Of a stretch of DNA of 64,000 nucleotides, positions 12,301 through 23,400 are shown piece after piece. The notes below the pieces were generated by a model, which made no database searches, was not told the origin of the DNA, and saw only the letters and a list, made by a program, of their open reading frames with translations. Made by a program: the position numbers and the translations under genes. This DNA comes from Arachis hypogaea (lineage: Eukaryota > Streptophyta > Magnoliopsida > Fabales > Fabaceae), in the NCBI RefSeq assembly GCF_003086295.3, contig NC_092038.1, positions 134,224,737-134,288,736 on the forward strand, given 5' to 3'. Position 1 is the stretch's first letter, and each line of letters starts with the position of its first letter.

Positions 12301-13168
12301 TCCAAATAAGTACTTTGTAAATGCTTTGCTTTTGTAGACAGTGCTCATTCCTGGTTTTGCTACTTTGCAGGGATGACCTTACTGAAGAAGGGTTCTTGGA
12401 CCGAAGTGGTCCTTGGTGTGATCAGGTCAGTTTTTCTCCAGATGATGATACAACTAAACCGTTTCTGGTTTTAGTACTTTCTGTTGTTGAAAGTTGTTCT
12501 ATCCATAGGGTCTTTGCCTTGTAGACTGGGGAAGAGGGATTGTTCTGGATCTCTTTCCAGATGACATAGTATTTAAGGGTGATTGCGGAACTTCTGGATT
12601 TCGCTGCATTGAGATGCAAGAGGATAAGCCATGGAAATTTCAGGCAAACCACTTCTTAAAACTACACTACAAATGTAATTAACTTCATGATTTACTGTCT
12701 TTGAAGTTGTTCTTCTCCATCACTTACCAACAGGTAGACGCATACGGCCTTTGCGTTGTTGTCCATATGATGTTGCATAATTGCTATATGGAGATTGCCA
12801 AAGAAGAATCATCTGATGGAGGCTACATGTATCTTCCCAAACAACGCTTTAAACGGTATATGTCCATTTACTTTTTGTTTATCTTTAGTCATGTGATTCA
12901 CTGTAATGTTGGTGAAGTCAATTTGGAAACATGATTCTACATTTGAAGCACCCTTAATTTGCTTGTCGAATCAAATAGTTACTGGAACGTTGCGCTCTGG
13001 AAGAATTTCTTCACCAAGATGTTAAATCAATACCCTGGCAATGATGATAGAAGGTTGCTGCAGGAGTTGAAGAAGTCCTTCCAGGACTATATAAGTTCCG
13101 ATCCAAAGATGATAAAGACACTAAGGGAGTTACTTGCAAAGCAAAGGACTTCTATGTGTTGTGCTTAG
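9372..13168 (+). CDS. BUB1: BUB1-type spindle-checkpoint kinase, 5'-truncated (12 exons, 425 codons remain)
   Basis: Exons: 9372-9434, 9538-9628, 9984-10094, 10187-10274, 10879-10982, 11065-11136, 11242-11331, 11411-11568, 12371-12425, 12509-12643, 12734-12855 and 12979-13168. They join in one frame to TAG at 13166-13168. Residues 1-51 of what remains match the end of the Mad3/BUB1 N-terminal helical domain (LHDALTIYHLGISRNAEPI). The kinase starts near residue 118: glycine-rich GQGGFAQVY (129-137), catalytic Lys152 in VVALK, HGDFKPDN (245-252, Asp247), and DWG (283-285) in place of DFG, a feature I know from plant BUB1. BUB1 acts at kinetochores to delay anaphase. Intron 10 has a GC donor (CAG/GCAAAC). 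The 5' exons, roughly 100 codons, and the native start are absent, and a PMD-transposon end lies directly upstream. A short product from an internal ATG is possible. The kinase part shows no disabling change. Confidence 0.85.
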
Positions 13169-14400
13169 AGTTTCAAAATTCTTTTCTGAACCTGTTTCGT
13201 TTTACTTAACTGTCTTCAGCTGCAGGAGGCTATATATATATATGTGTATGTATATTTGAAGGAATATAGAAACAAATGCAAAATGCAAGCAATCCCAGAC
13301 AGGTTCGGAAGGTGAACATCGATTCATTTTTCTTCTGATTCTGATTTGCATGCTAACAACTGCTCTTTAATGCACTTATCCACTTACATTTGCCTCTTTA
13401 ATGCTAATATTTATTGTCCTTTGTAGTTTGAGTTGTCTGAATTTGACTTTTCAAGTACTCATGTAGATACATGGATGAACTGAGTGCTGTTAGCACTTAG
13501 CAGGTCTAATGTTGTATATGATAATTGTTTGTTGTAATTGGGTGTGAACTGTTTGTAATATCTAAATAGTTTTCCTTGTTTAGATAGTGGATTTTAGCTC
13601 TGAAGAGGAATAGAGACAAAAAAAATAGATGAATATTATTTTTTGTTTTTTTTTTTGTTTAGAAAATAGATGAATATTAAAATATATTAAGAGAGACATA
13701 GGCTTCACGTAAAAGCCCAAATATACTTAGTTTCGTTGATGAGTACCACCAAGCTCTGGATAGGGCCGGACCACCAGAGTCGGCTCACATGTCGATTCAA
13801 GTTTAACTCATTAATAGTTTAGTAAACCGGATTTATGAACTTGTAAGTCGAATTTGAGTATTAATTTGAATTTATATATTAAATGATAAGGGTTGAACTC
13901 GAGTAAGTTCAGGTTATTAACTTATAAGTTGGAGTGATTATATACAAAGAATTATTTTCATACTCAATATAAAAAAGCTTGCAAATATAATTGTTCCATG
14001 AACAAACCAACTTGGGTTGGTCGAATGGTCAGTCATTTGTCCGTTTAAGCAAGTGTCGAGAGTTTGAATTTTCTCTTATGTATGCAGCAACTCATTGACT
14101 AGCGGCGGACCTTTAATACTTGAAACATTTAAATATGTGAATTTGTAGATAATAGTATACAATTTTTTACGTTTTTAGTAGGTTACACATCAACAAAATA
14201 AGTTAAATGCTTAAAGACATGTTACTTTATATTTTTAATTTATATCAGATACATATTTGTTAAATATACGAAAGTAAGATATCTCATCAAGTCATATCAA
14301 AACAGAAACAATTTTGGTTGTTTTTATTTTTTAAAATTATATGTGAAATAATTGGTGAATTAGAATATGACGTGTCTAAGTAATTTTTTTATAGAGAAAA
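13169..14400. other. BUB1 3' flank and intergenic sequence
   Basis: The first 400 bp after the BUB1 stop are T-rich, as in a plant 3' UTR, and hold a short TA run at 13234-13245. No single clear polyadenylation hexamer stands out. From about 13740 to 14120 the sequence resembles a dispersed repeat (GAGTACCACCAAGC, AGTCGGCTC), which I cannot delimit. No protein-coding signal was found. Confidence 0.4.
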
Positions 14401-14613
14401 GTATCGTTTTTATCTTCGACGTTTGAGATAAGTTCCAAAGTTATCTCTAACGTTTCAATCGTTATATATAAGTCCTTAACGTTTTAAAATTGATTCAATG
14501 TTATCCTACCGTTAAGGGATCCGTTAACAGGATTGACGGTGGAACAAAATTGAGATGATTTTGAAACCTTAGGGATTTAAATAGGACGGAAATGTTGGGG
14601 ACAAAAACGATAC
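14401..14613. mobile_element. Short MITE-like element with GTATCGTTTTT inverted ends
   Basis: The left end GTATCGTTTTTATC and the right end GACAAAAACGATAC are inverted partners. Inside both ends lie inverted copies of a core containing ACGTTT and CCTAT/ATAGG. Together with about 150 bp of right flank, this sequence occurs again in the opposite orientation at 57700-58050. No coding capacity and no certain target duplication. Confidence 0.5.
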
Positions 14614-15206
14614 ATAGATATAAATTTTAATTTTATCCTTCAATAATATCAATTTTTTACTGTACATAGTATTCAATTATTTTTTAATCATATCTAAGTA
14701 AATTATAGTTAATCACATTACTTTCATTCTAAATAAATTAATTTTTTTATAATTTTATACTTAAAGTAATGTAATTTTTTTATAAATAAATAACTTTTAC
14801 ACTTTCATTCAAAATAATGTAATTTTACTTTCATTACTTAGTCACATTGCTTATAATTTTTTTTTTAATTTTATACTTTCATTCTAAATAAATTAATTTT
14901 TTTATAATTTTACTCTTAAAGTAATATAATTTTTTTTATAAATAAATAAATTTTACACTTTCATTGTAAATAATGTAATTTTACTTTCATTACTTAATCA
15001 CATTACTTATATTTTTTTTTTTTATAATTTTACACTTTCATTCTAATCACATTACATTCAGTACCAGAACTTCATTAAGACAATGGGGCCATAATCCCCC
15101 AAATATTTTATAAAACTAAAACTTTGACTATTTATTTTATTTGGTATAAGTTGTTCAATTAATTATTATTTTTGTTGTAAATTTTTCACAAACTCCTTTT
15201 TGTGTG
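14614..15206. repeat. T-rich local tandem repeats before the solo LTR
   Basis: Blocks of TTTACTTTCATT and TTTTTTTATAATTTTA recur several times between 14720 and 15060, suggesting local duplication of an AT-rich unit of about 110-120 bp. No gene is seen. The first part (to about 14760) is also found inverted at 57700-57840. Confidence 0.5.
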
Positions 15207-15325
15207 TGTAAGACCCGTATTTTTTTAAAATTAAATAATTAACTATTTATAAATTAATATATTATATTAAAATGTAATTTTTAAGAAAATTATTTTTTTT
15301 TAACAAAAATAATTAAATAAAATTT

Positions 15326-15409
<84 letters not shown>

Positions 15410-17476
15410 CCCTTGGCCGAAGCCTTAAGGGAGTTGAGGATTAAAAAAGTAAAGATAAAGAAAGCAAACGTGGCTTGCATGTAAACTTATATATATAAAA
15501 TCATGACACATATTCATATCATTGTATTCATTAATCATCTTTACTTCATTTGCTTCTTTGTATCACCGAATTAATATGAGGGAATAAGAGAAAGAAAATT
15601 GACCGAGAGAGAAAGAAAGAGAACCGAAGCTCCTTTGATCTTCCGGCCTTGATTTCTTGAAATCCGTAAATCCAATAAAAAATTTAATTCGATAAAAGTG
15701 TTCGTATTCTTCTCTTCTACATATTGGCATCATTTTTGTTCGATGGAGGCTGACGGTGACGTAGCTCTTCTTCCTCTTGAGTTCGGCTAACTAGATTTTT
15801 AGGAGGCACAGATGATTTCTGACGCTTTCCTCTTCAGCAGCTCAGTCAAAAAGTTTTTCTAGAATTTTCGTTGATTTTAATTTCATACGGAGGTAGGGAG
15901 TTTGTTTTTAAAGTTAAGTTTTTAATTTAGAATGCCTACAAAGTTAATTGGATAATTGCAAATATATATATAATAGTAATGATATTGAGTATGGATTATT
16001 GCTGTGAATGTGACTGGTTTGGTTGTTATGAGAGTTTAATTGGTCGAATTAAGTTTGGATTGAGGTTGTAAAAATGTGATTGTTGAGGAATAGGGAACCC
16101 GTAAGGGTGGTTTAGTTCGAATTTTAGAGAAAATGCCGCCGAAATTTTATAAAATCTGAGGTTTTATTTGAAAAGTTATTTTAAAAGATTTGGTTTTGGA
16201 AAATTAAATTATTTAAAATATATTTAGTTAAGAAAAGATTTATTCTATTTTAAAGTTTGATTTATTAAGAAAAATATAATGTTTTAAACCCAATCTTTTA
16301 AGGAGAGATTTTGTTTTAAGTAAAGATTTGAGCTCGGTTTATTAAGAAAATGAATCTCTGCCACAAGAGAGCAGAGAACAAGGATTTAAAGAATATATTA
16401 ATTAATAAAGTGTCTGCCACAGGAGAGCAGATGTGACATTGTTTGGGCCTTAGTGCCAAATGTAAAGTGGGGACGCCCACACACTGAGAACTGTTTTTCA
16501 GATGTACGCTTATTGATTTGGAAAGTCACACTGATGCGGCCTAGCCGTACGACTTAAAGTCACACTGATGCGGCCTGGCCGTACGACTTATAAGCACACT
16601 GATGCATCTGGAAAACCATATATGGGACTTGTGCCCGGATAATGTTGGGAGCGGGTAGGCAACCGACACATGAGCTCATGGCCTGTGTTAGGGATAGACA
16701 TGCATCATATTGATTGCGCATTTGCATTTGATTGCGCTTGCCTGTTTTATTACTTTGTGATTGTATTGTTTGTCTTGTTGTGACTTGCTTGTACATTGAA
16801 TTGAATCTCTTGCTTGCACTATTTGTTTGTGAGTATTTGTTTGTGAGTGTATTAAAGTGATTACGAGTTGACATTTGACTGAGGATTAACTATGTGGCTG
16901 AGAGACAGAAAATGTGACTAGTTTTATATTTAAAATTTGTTTTGAGTTTATAAATTTAAAGAAAAGTAATTATTTATCTAAAGTAGAAATAAAAGTATTT
17001 CCAAAGGGTTAACAAAATAGTTTTACTAAGTAAGTTAATTATTTGCATTAAATTCATTACTTTTACGACATTCCCATTCCCTACTGAGAACGTGTGGTTT
17101 GTTCTCACCCCAAAATCTTCCACCCTTTCAGTGACACAGGTTCGAAGATTCAGTTAGAAGATGCAGACGACTAGTAGTTTTACTTGTGATTCCTGTTATT
17201 TTTATAGAGTTCCCTCGCCCTTGTTGCTTTAAGTTTTATTTTATCCAGAGGGATAGGTATTGTATTTGAGTTTTATATTAAATTCATTTGTATAGCATTT
17301 ATTACTATTAATAATTGTGTGATTTTAATTACTACAAAAAAATTTCTGGTATTTTCTTATAAACTGAAACGCGATATTGACCTAAAGGCTCAATATTAAA
17401 TAATAAATAAGGAGAACAGGTTAGTAACTCCCTACTTTTGGTACGATCATGACGTGTTAAACGTTAGGGTGTTACA
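15207..17476 (+). mobile_element. Solo LTR (2.27 kb) with perfect 5-bp target duplication
   Basis: The element opens TGTAAGACCCG and closes AGGGTGTTACA, giving the TG...CA ends of an LTR. It is flanked by GTGTG on both sides (15202-15206 and 17477-17481). No internal gag-pol, primer-binding site or second LTR lies next to it, so it is a solo LTR left by recombination between the two LTRs of a full element. Inside is an AAT/ATT palindromic triplet run (15332-15410). A related LTR lies in the opposite orientation at 25927-28334; both share the region around GTATTGTATTTGAGTTT. The superfamily is probably Ty3/gypsy but is not proven. Confidence 0.8.
15332..15410. repeat. Palindromic (AAT)n-(ATT)n triplet run
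   Basis: About 10 AAT units are followed directly by about 16 ATT units, so the two halves can pair as a hairpin. It lies within the solo LTR. Confidence 0.9.
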
Positions 17477-18051
17477 GTGTGTATATATATTCTTTTCTTT
17501 TTACTTTTAAGGTCAACAAATTTTCATTTTTTCATTTTTGTTTGTTATGTTTATAATAAAAAGATAATCTTATTATTTTAAAGTATAATGAACTAAATAA
17601 AATTCAACTATTAAATAATAAATAATACAAATAAATGATTTCATACTATTTTATTAATTTTAATGTTTTATAAAACAAAATTATTTTTCAGCTAAATTAT
17701 ACAATAGATAAACTATATATAAGTATTTATTAAAATTAGTCTAATATTTTAATTTTTTTATATCACTACTATCTTTAATATATTGCACAATATAGTAATT
17801 GGTATCATAATATTAAATAAAAAAAAGTCTTATTATATTTTAAGTTTGTCATTTTATATATTTTTTATTGATCTTCAATATTTTTAAAAAAAATTTATTT
17901 GGACAAAAAAAATTATATATTTAGTGTAGTTTTAGATGCTATTATGTTAATTATAATTTTTTAATAATTTATTTTTATAATTATAAATTTATAATAATTT
18001 AAAAAATAAAAATTAATATATTTAAATTGAATATAAATACTCTTATATAAT

Positions 18052-18059
<8 letters not shown>
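17477..18059. other. AT-rich spacer, no gene
   Basis: Highly AT-rich sequence with scattered TATATA words between the solo LTR and the TA microsatellite. No reading frame of interest. Confidence 0.5.

Positions 18060-18115
<56 letters not shown>
18060..18115. repeat. (TA)n dinucleotide microsatellite
   Basis: About 27 TA units in a row lie at the left border of segment copy 1. The border of copy 2 (43885) has no such run, so the segment boundary falls at the end of this microsatellite. Confidence 0.9.
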
Positions 18116-18119
<4 letters not shown>

Positions 18120-18812
18120 GTCAACTAAAAATATTCGAGATATTGAAGTTAAAAGAAAGAAATGATGAAAAACACAATTATGAGAGAAAAAAAAATATGA
18201 ATGTCTCTCATCTGTTGGATTATTTATTTTATATAGAAAGAAAAAAAAATTTTTACTATAAAATAGTCAACTTTAGTTACAAATAATATTATATTATTAC
18301 TATTTCACATACAACTAGAAACTAAAATTGTCAAATTAATCTGCTAAAGAGTGTTTCTCTTTTTTTGCAAATCGTTGTGCATAGTCACTTTTGCGAAAAA
18401 TACTTTCTTCTAACTTTTTGCAACTAAAAAGTTGCGTTTTTAATTTAAAAAAAAAAAACACCTAAAAAGCATCTTGTTATTAGAAAAAAAAATTTACAAT
18501 TAAAAAAAAAACACCTAAAAATCATCTTTGTAATTAGCAAAAAAAGGATTTTACAATTTAAAAAAAACATCTCACTCTATGTCAAATAAGTTGAATTCAA
18601 ACAAAAAATTATATTAAGTCTTTTGGCGATAAATGAGAAGGCCAAGACCACTACACTCAGACATAACACCCTCCGATCCTATCTTGGGGCATAACTACAA
18701 AAGTATTTTCATATCAAAATTTTTTGGCCAAAAAATTTTCGGACACCAAATAACAAATGTCCAAATCCCAAATAATCTAAGACAAGGTATTAGTATGAGA
18801 AAATATATATAT

Positions 18813-19132
18813 GGATAAAGTATTATTTTAGTCCCAATATGAGTTAGATTTTTATTTAGTCCATAATATTGTAAATGTCTTATTTCAATCTAAAAAAGTT
18901 GTAAACGGTTTCAATATTATCCCACAATTAAACTTAACATAAAAAAATTAACATTTAAAAACTAATATAACATTTGATTTCAATACAGAAATAAAATTGA
19001 CCCATCAATAATTACTAATGTAAACTTTTTTTGTTAATTATTCGAATCAAATTTAATGGTAGGATAACATTAAATCCATTTGAAACATTAGATTTCGATC
19101 TCAATATTAGAAACTAAAATAGTACTTAATCC
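18813..19132. mobile_element. Mutator-type MITE inside segment copy 1 (older than the duplication)
   Basis: The left end GGATAAAGTATTATTTTAG and the right end CTAAAATAGTACTTAATCC are inverted partners. The flanks TATATATAT (18804-18812) and TATATATCT (19133-19141) fit a 9-bp duplication, though the site is itself repetitive. The same element lies at the same place in segment copy 2 (44588-44939), so it was inserted before the segment was duplicated. Confidence 0.65.
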
Positions 19133-19485
19133 TATATATCTTACATTTTCAGAAAGCAGTTATACTCCACATGATCAGTCTCATTCTTGTTGAGTTCTTG
19201 GAATTTATCCCAAATTGATCCAATAAAAGAACACATTTCATCACCTTTCAAACTTTCCTGCAATACTATGAGTTGAATTACATAATTACCGTATTTTATA
19301 TAATACAAGTTAAATGATACACATCGAAAGTACCAAGCATCAAGCATGCTTTGTATCGAATACTATGGCTTTAGGGGATAATGATCCAGATTCGCGTGAC
19401 TAAGTATATCGGTATCCATCTATAGTTGTCATTTTCATTATCATTTGCTTCATCAAAACTCCATCAGCCATTGTCATAGTTTGCA

Positions 19486-19527
19486 GCCCGTTTGGGAAGT
19501 AGCTTCTTTGGGAAGTAGCAAAAGCTA

Positions 19528-19559
<32 letters not shown>

Positions 19560-20467
19560 GGATTATGGAAAGTCACAATTTACGTGTTTGGCACCAATTT
19601 AAAAAAAGCTTTTAACTTTTTGAAAAGTTAATTTACAGCTTTTTGAAAAAGTAGAAATATATGACTTCTTTACTTTTTGATAAGTCATTTTACCACTTCC
19701 TTAAAAAAAATTTAATTTCAAAACAAAAAAAAAATATACTTTCCTTCTTGACTCAGAAAAATACTGACCATTCACCACCATTTTCACGCAAGGCCTACTG
19801 AAAGCACTGGCCTTCCACCATCATTCTCACACAATGTTTCAAACCTCATCATCTTCATTGCTTCTGAACAACCTATATATTCCTTCTAAGTATTTTTTTT
19901 TATCATTTTATCACTTTATTTTTATTATTTTGTATTTAACTGTGGTATAAATTTCAGTTTTAATTATTTTTTTTATCATTTTATCACTTTATTTTTATTA
20001 TTTTGTATTTAACTGTGGTATAAATTTCAGTTTTAATTTTATTTTTTTTCACATGTGATTTTATAGCTTGCTATCATTTTCATAGTTAATTATAGCAAGT
20101 TTTTTACTTCAATAAAAGAGAAAGAAATTCTAATAAGAGTAAAAAAAAATAAAAAACAACAAAATATACATTAACATACATTTTATATTTATTTTTTATT
20201 TTCACCTACCATATCATACACAATATTAGTGATTAGGTTATGTAAAATCAACATTCAATATTGGAAAGTATTTGTTATCATCGTTATTTTAATATTCATT
20301 CTCTTCTGTAAAAAAAATTATTTTTTGAGTTATTTATCCAAACGCTATAACTTTAAAATAAGTACTTTTATAACTAAAAATCCAAACACAAAATAACTTA
20401 TTTATAAGCTGCTATTAATAAAACTCCTTAAAAAGAACTTATTTAAATTATTTATCAAAACTGGGCC
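19486..20467. mobile_element. MITE inserted in the RH17 stop codon of copy 1
   Basis: The 982-bp insert opens GCCCGTTTGGGAAGTAGC and closes with ATTTATCAAAACTGGGCC, whose inverse starts GGCCCAGTTTTGATAA, so the tips are inverted repeats of hAT-like type. Copies 2 and 3 preserve the empty site as TTTGCATTAAGTCAC, which shows the exact insertion point. No clear target duplication remains, and one T of the empty site is missing or changed. Contains a poly-T run (19531-19559) and an internal 60-bp direct repeat near 19895-20035. Confidence 0.75.
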
Positions 20468-23400
20468 TAAGTCACTCTAGCAACTTTTCTCTTTTTCGAT
20501 AGCCCATTTTTTTTCTCAAATCTCTTTCTCTTCTTATTTTGCTTTTGGAAGGATTGTCCAACTAAGGATGGTTGTTGTTTCAACGCAAAGCTTTTGGCCA
20601 CGTGCCCCAAGTGAAGTTTCTTGATCATAAATATTCTTTTCAGCTCACCACGATGTGCTGTGTAAGCACGGACCCAAGAGCAAAATCCCTTCCTAGCAAG
20701 TTCATCCATCTTGGGCTGAAAAAATGACAACACAACAGTTAGCTTATGATACACAGAAACTAAGATCTCTATATAGAATCGTATTTGTAAACAAAAATTG
20801 TCAGTGAAATCATGAGGAACAAGGATGATTGCGTTTTGGAAATTATCATCCCTCTTCGTTATTAGATGTAACATGATTTCAATGGCTCAATTTCGAGAGA
20901 AATAGTATTTGTATACTTGACAAGTTGACATATGAAGAGTACAACTTTATTGATGTTTACTGTTACAAGTCATAAGATCAACCTGCAAGTCTAATTTAAC
21001 CTCTGTGAATACATTAGATGTATAACCACCTAGGTAAACGCGGCATAGTGAATGATCAAACATCCTACCTAGAGCAGCTCACCTCACATGAACAACTAAG
21101 ATGCAGCACAAAGGCCCTTTTTGGTGGCATTCAGCACAAACGATGATCAAAGGGAAACAAGGCCAATGCAGAGATTCGGGAAGAGACATAAATATGGGGA
21201 AATAGATGAAGAGTGGTTTGTAGTTACCGTTATCTAAGTCTAATCGTTTTGGAGTAGGTTAGATTTTTCTCCAGAATCTGCCACCATAAACAATGACTCA
21301 ACAGCAGCAGGGATCATCCAATCCCACCACTTCAAAAAGTTCCCTTATCAATTCCACCAAACTAAGTTGGTGGCTGTGATTAGGATTGAAGAGCCTAGCA
21401 GAAATCATAGAACATTATGAGTTGACATGTGATTTTGACAACCATGACCCATTTCCCTGTCAAGACCCTCCATTTCCTTTAACTCAAACCTATCTGGCAT
21501 TAATTTAGATCGTCAGCAGTTCATAAGTCCTCTTGCTTAGCATATGCATAAAACCAACACTAGCAACTCCAAATGTTTCATTGTTGTAAAAGCTCTAAGC
21601 CAAACAACAATAATGGCTCTAGAGTTAAATTTGGGCACATTTTTCCAAATCAAAATAGGATTAACATGTTAAAATACAGGTTTCTCATGTATCATTCAGT
21701 TAGATGGAAATGGAGTATCTATATTAAACCAGAATTCAGAAAGATCAGCAGTGTATCACCTTGGAAATGATGAATGACTCGAGTGCCTTCTGGAGACAAA
21801 GGACCCAAGGATGCAAGTCAATGAAAATAGACTTCTTTACTTGTTTGTTATGTCCGTGTAATGTAAAATTATCCAACACTTTGAGAAGAGGATACTCTGC
21901 TAGTGAAACACCATGTTTCTCCAAGTCCTGTAAATAATCTATTTCAACTGGTTGCAGAAATAACAAGGACTCTCCCCTTTCACCCAGACGAGCAGTTCTA
22001 CCAACTCTGCATCATGAATTCATCAAGGATCACAAATCATAGTCTTAACATCATGCTTTAAGACTTTAACATAACATAAAAGACAGCATGGGAGGATCCT
22101 TTTGAATCTAGAAGAGATATCCATGAAACAAATTCCACTTCCTGATAGATATTACATTATGTATGTTTTCATTTTCAAAGTGAGTCCTTCTAGGGCTATT
22201 TATTGCAGCAAATTTGGATACAATGATATGACAATCATTTAGTTATTCATAATATTAATTGATTTTAAAATCCCTCATGGAATGGATAAGACATTCTTAA
22301 GATGCTAGAGTGGCATAGCTGTTAGCCCCTGAATATTTACGAGTGACAAAGTTCTCCATTAACAGCATTGATCTAACTAATTGAAGCTCGGAGATCACTT
22401 GTTTTATAAATAAAAGATCAAATAAAATAAAATTATACAATCGATATAAAATGATCCGGGGAGGTTTGTTTGGACTGCAATTAGCATAAAAAACTAAAAT
22501 TAAAATAAAAAAAAATGCCTTCCACATAACCACCCCTAAAAACATGGTAAAAGAAGCCAAAACAAAAAATAGGTATACATACCTGTGCACATATTCAGTA
22601 GCTTCCCCAGGAGAATCATACTGTATGATGCATCGAACCTTAGGAAAATCCAGGCCTCTAGCAGAAACATCAGTGGACAAAAGCAAAGCAGATTTCTCAG
22701 TTTTAAAAGCCTGAAAAGTAGATCTCCGGTCTTCATGTTCCATATTACCATGCAATCGAAAAGTTTGGCATCCAAGAAACATCTGTATGACCCTTTCTTT
22801 TGTTTGAGGATCAGTCGAGAAGTGGAACTCACTTAGTAGCGAATGGTGAAAGTCTACCGCATCACATGTCGAAAAGAATACCACAACCTGTAAAATCACT
22901 AGGTCAATTATGTGAATCTTAAAGCATAATATTTGAATAACAGCATGTTCAATCGGCAAGGGAAAAATAAAGTTAAGGATCGATGCATGCCAAATATAAG
23001 TTCCAGTCGTATAAATAAAAAATAATGCCTTCCATTTGTCAACTGTTTTCAAGGGATATCGACAAGCTTTTGTTGTCCCCATCACATAATTCTTCATAAG
23101 TACACCAGAAATATTAAATTGTTCACGGTCATGTCAATATTTGCCAATGATAAGAAATACAGCTACTAAAAGAAAGAGAGAATGCGGAGAGTTAAAAATC
23201 TTCTAACTCCAACATCCTACATATAATATAGATAAGGAAAGTATCTTTAGAGCAAGTGACGCCTAACCTTTTGTGAAGTGTCTCTTTCAAAAAGATGCTT
23301 TAGAATTGAAAGAAGAACAGCAAGCCGAGAACCACAAGGCACTGCTTAGCAAAATTGTATTCCAATTAGGTACTTAGCATCTTGAGAATATTAACCGCGA

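Noticed and set aside
18060..18115. Possible replication or matrix-attachment signal in the TA run
   Set aside because: A plain dinucleotide microsatellite; nothing in the sequence supports a function.
22585..22836. Plus-strand ORFs over RH17 exons (also 47513-47764, 55014-55250, 23700-24035)
   Set aside because: Shadows of the real minus-strand exons.
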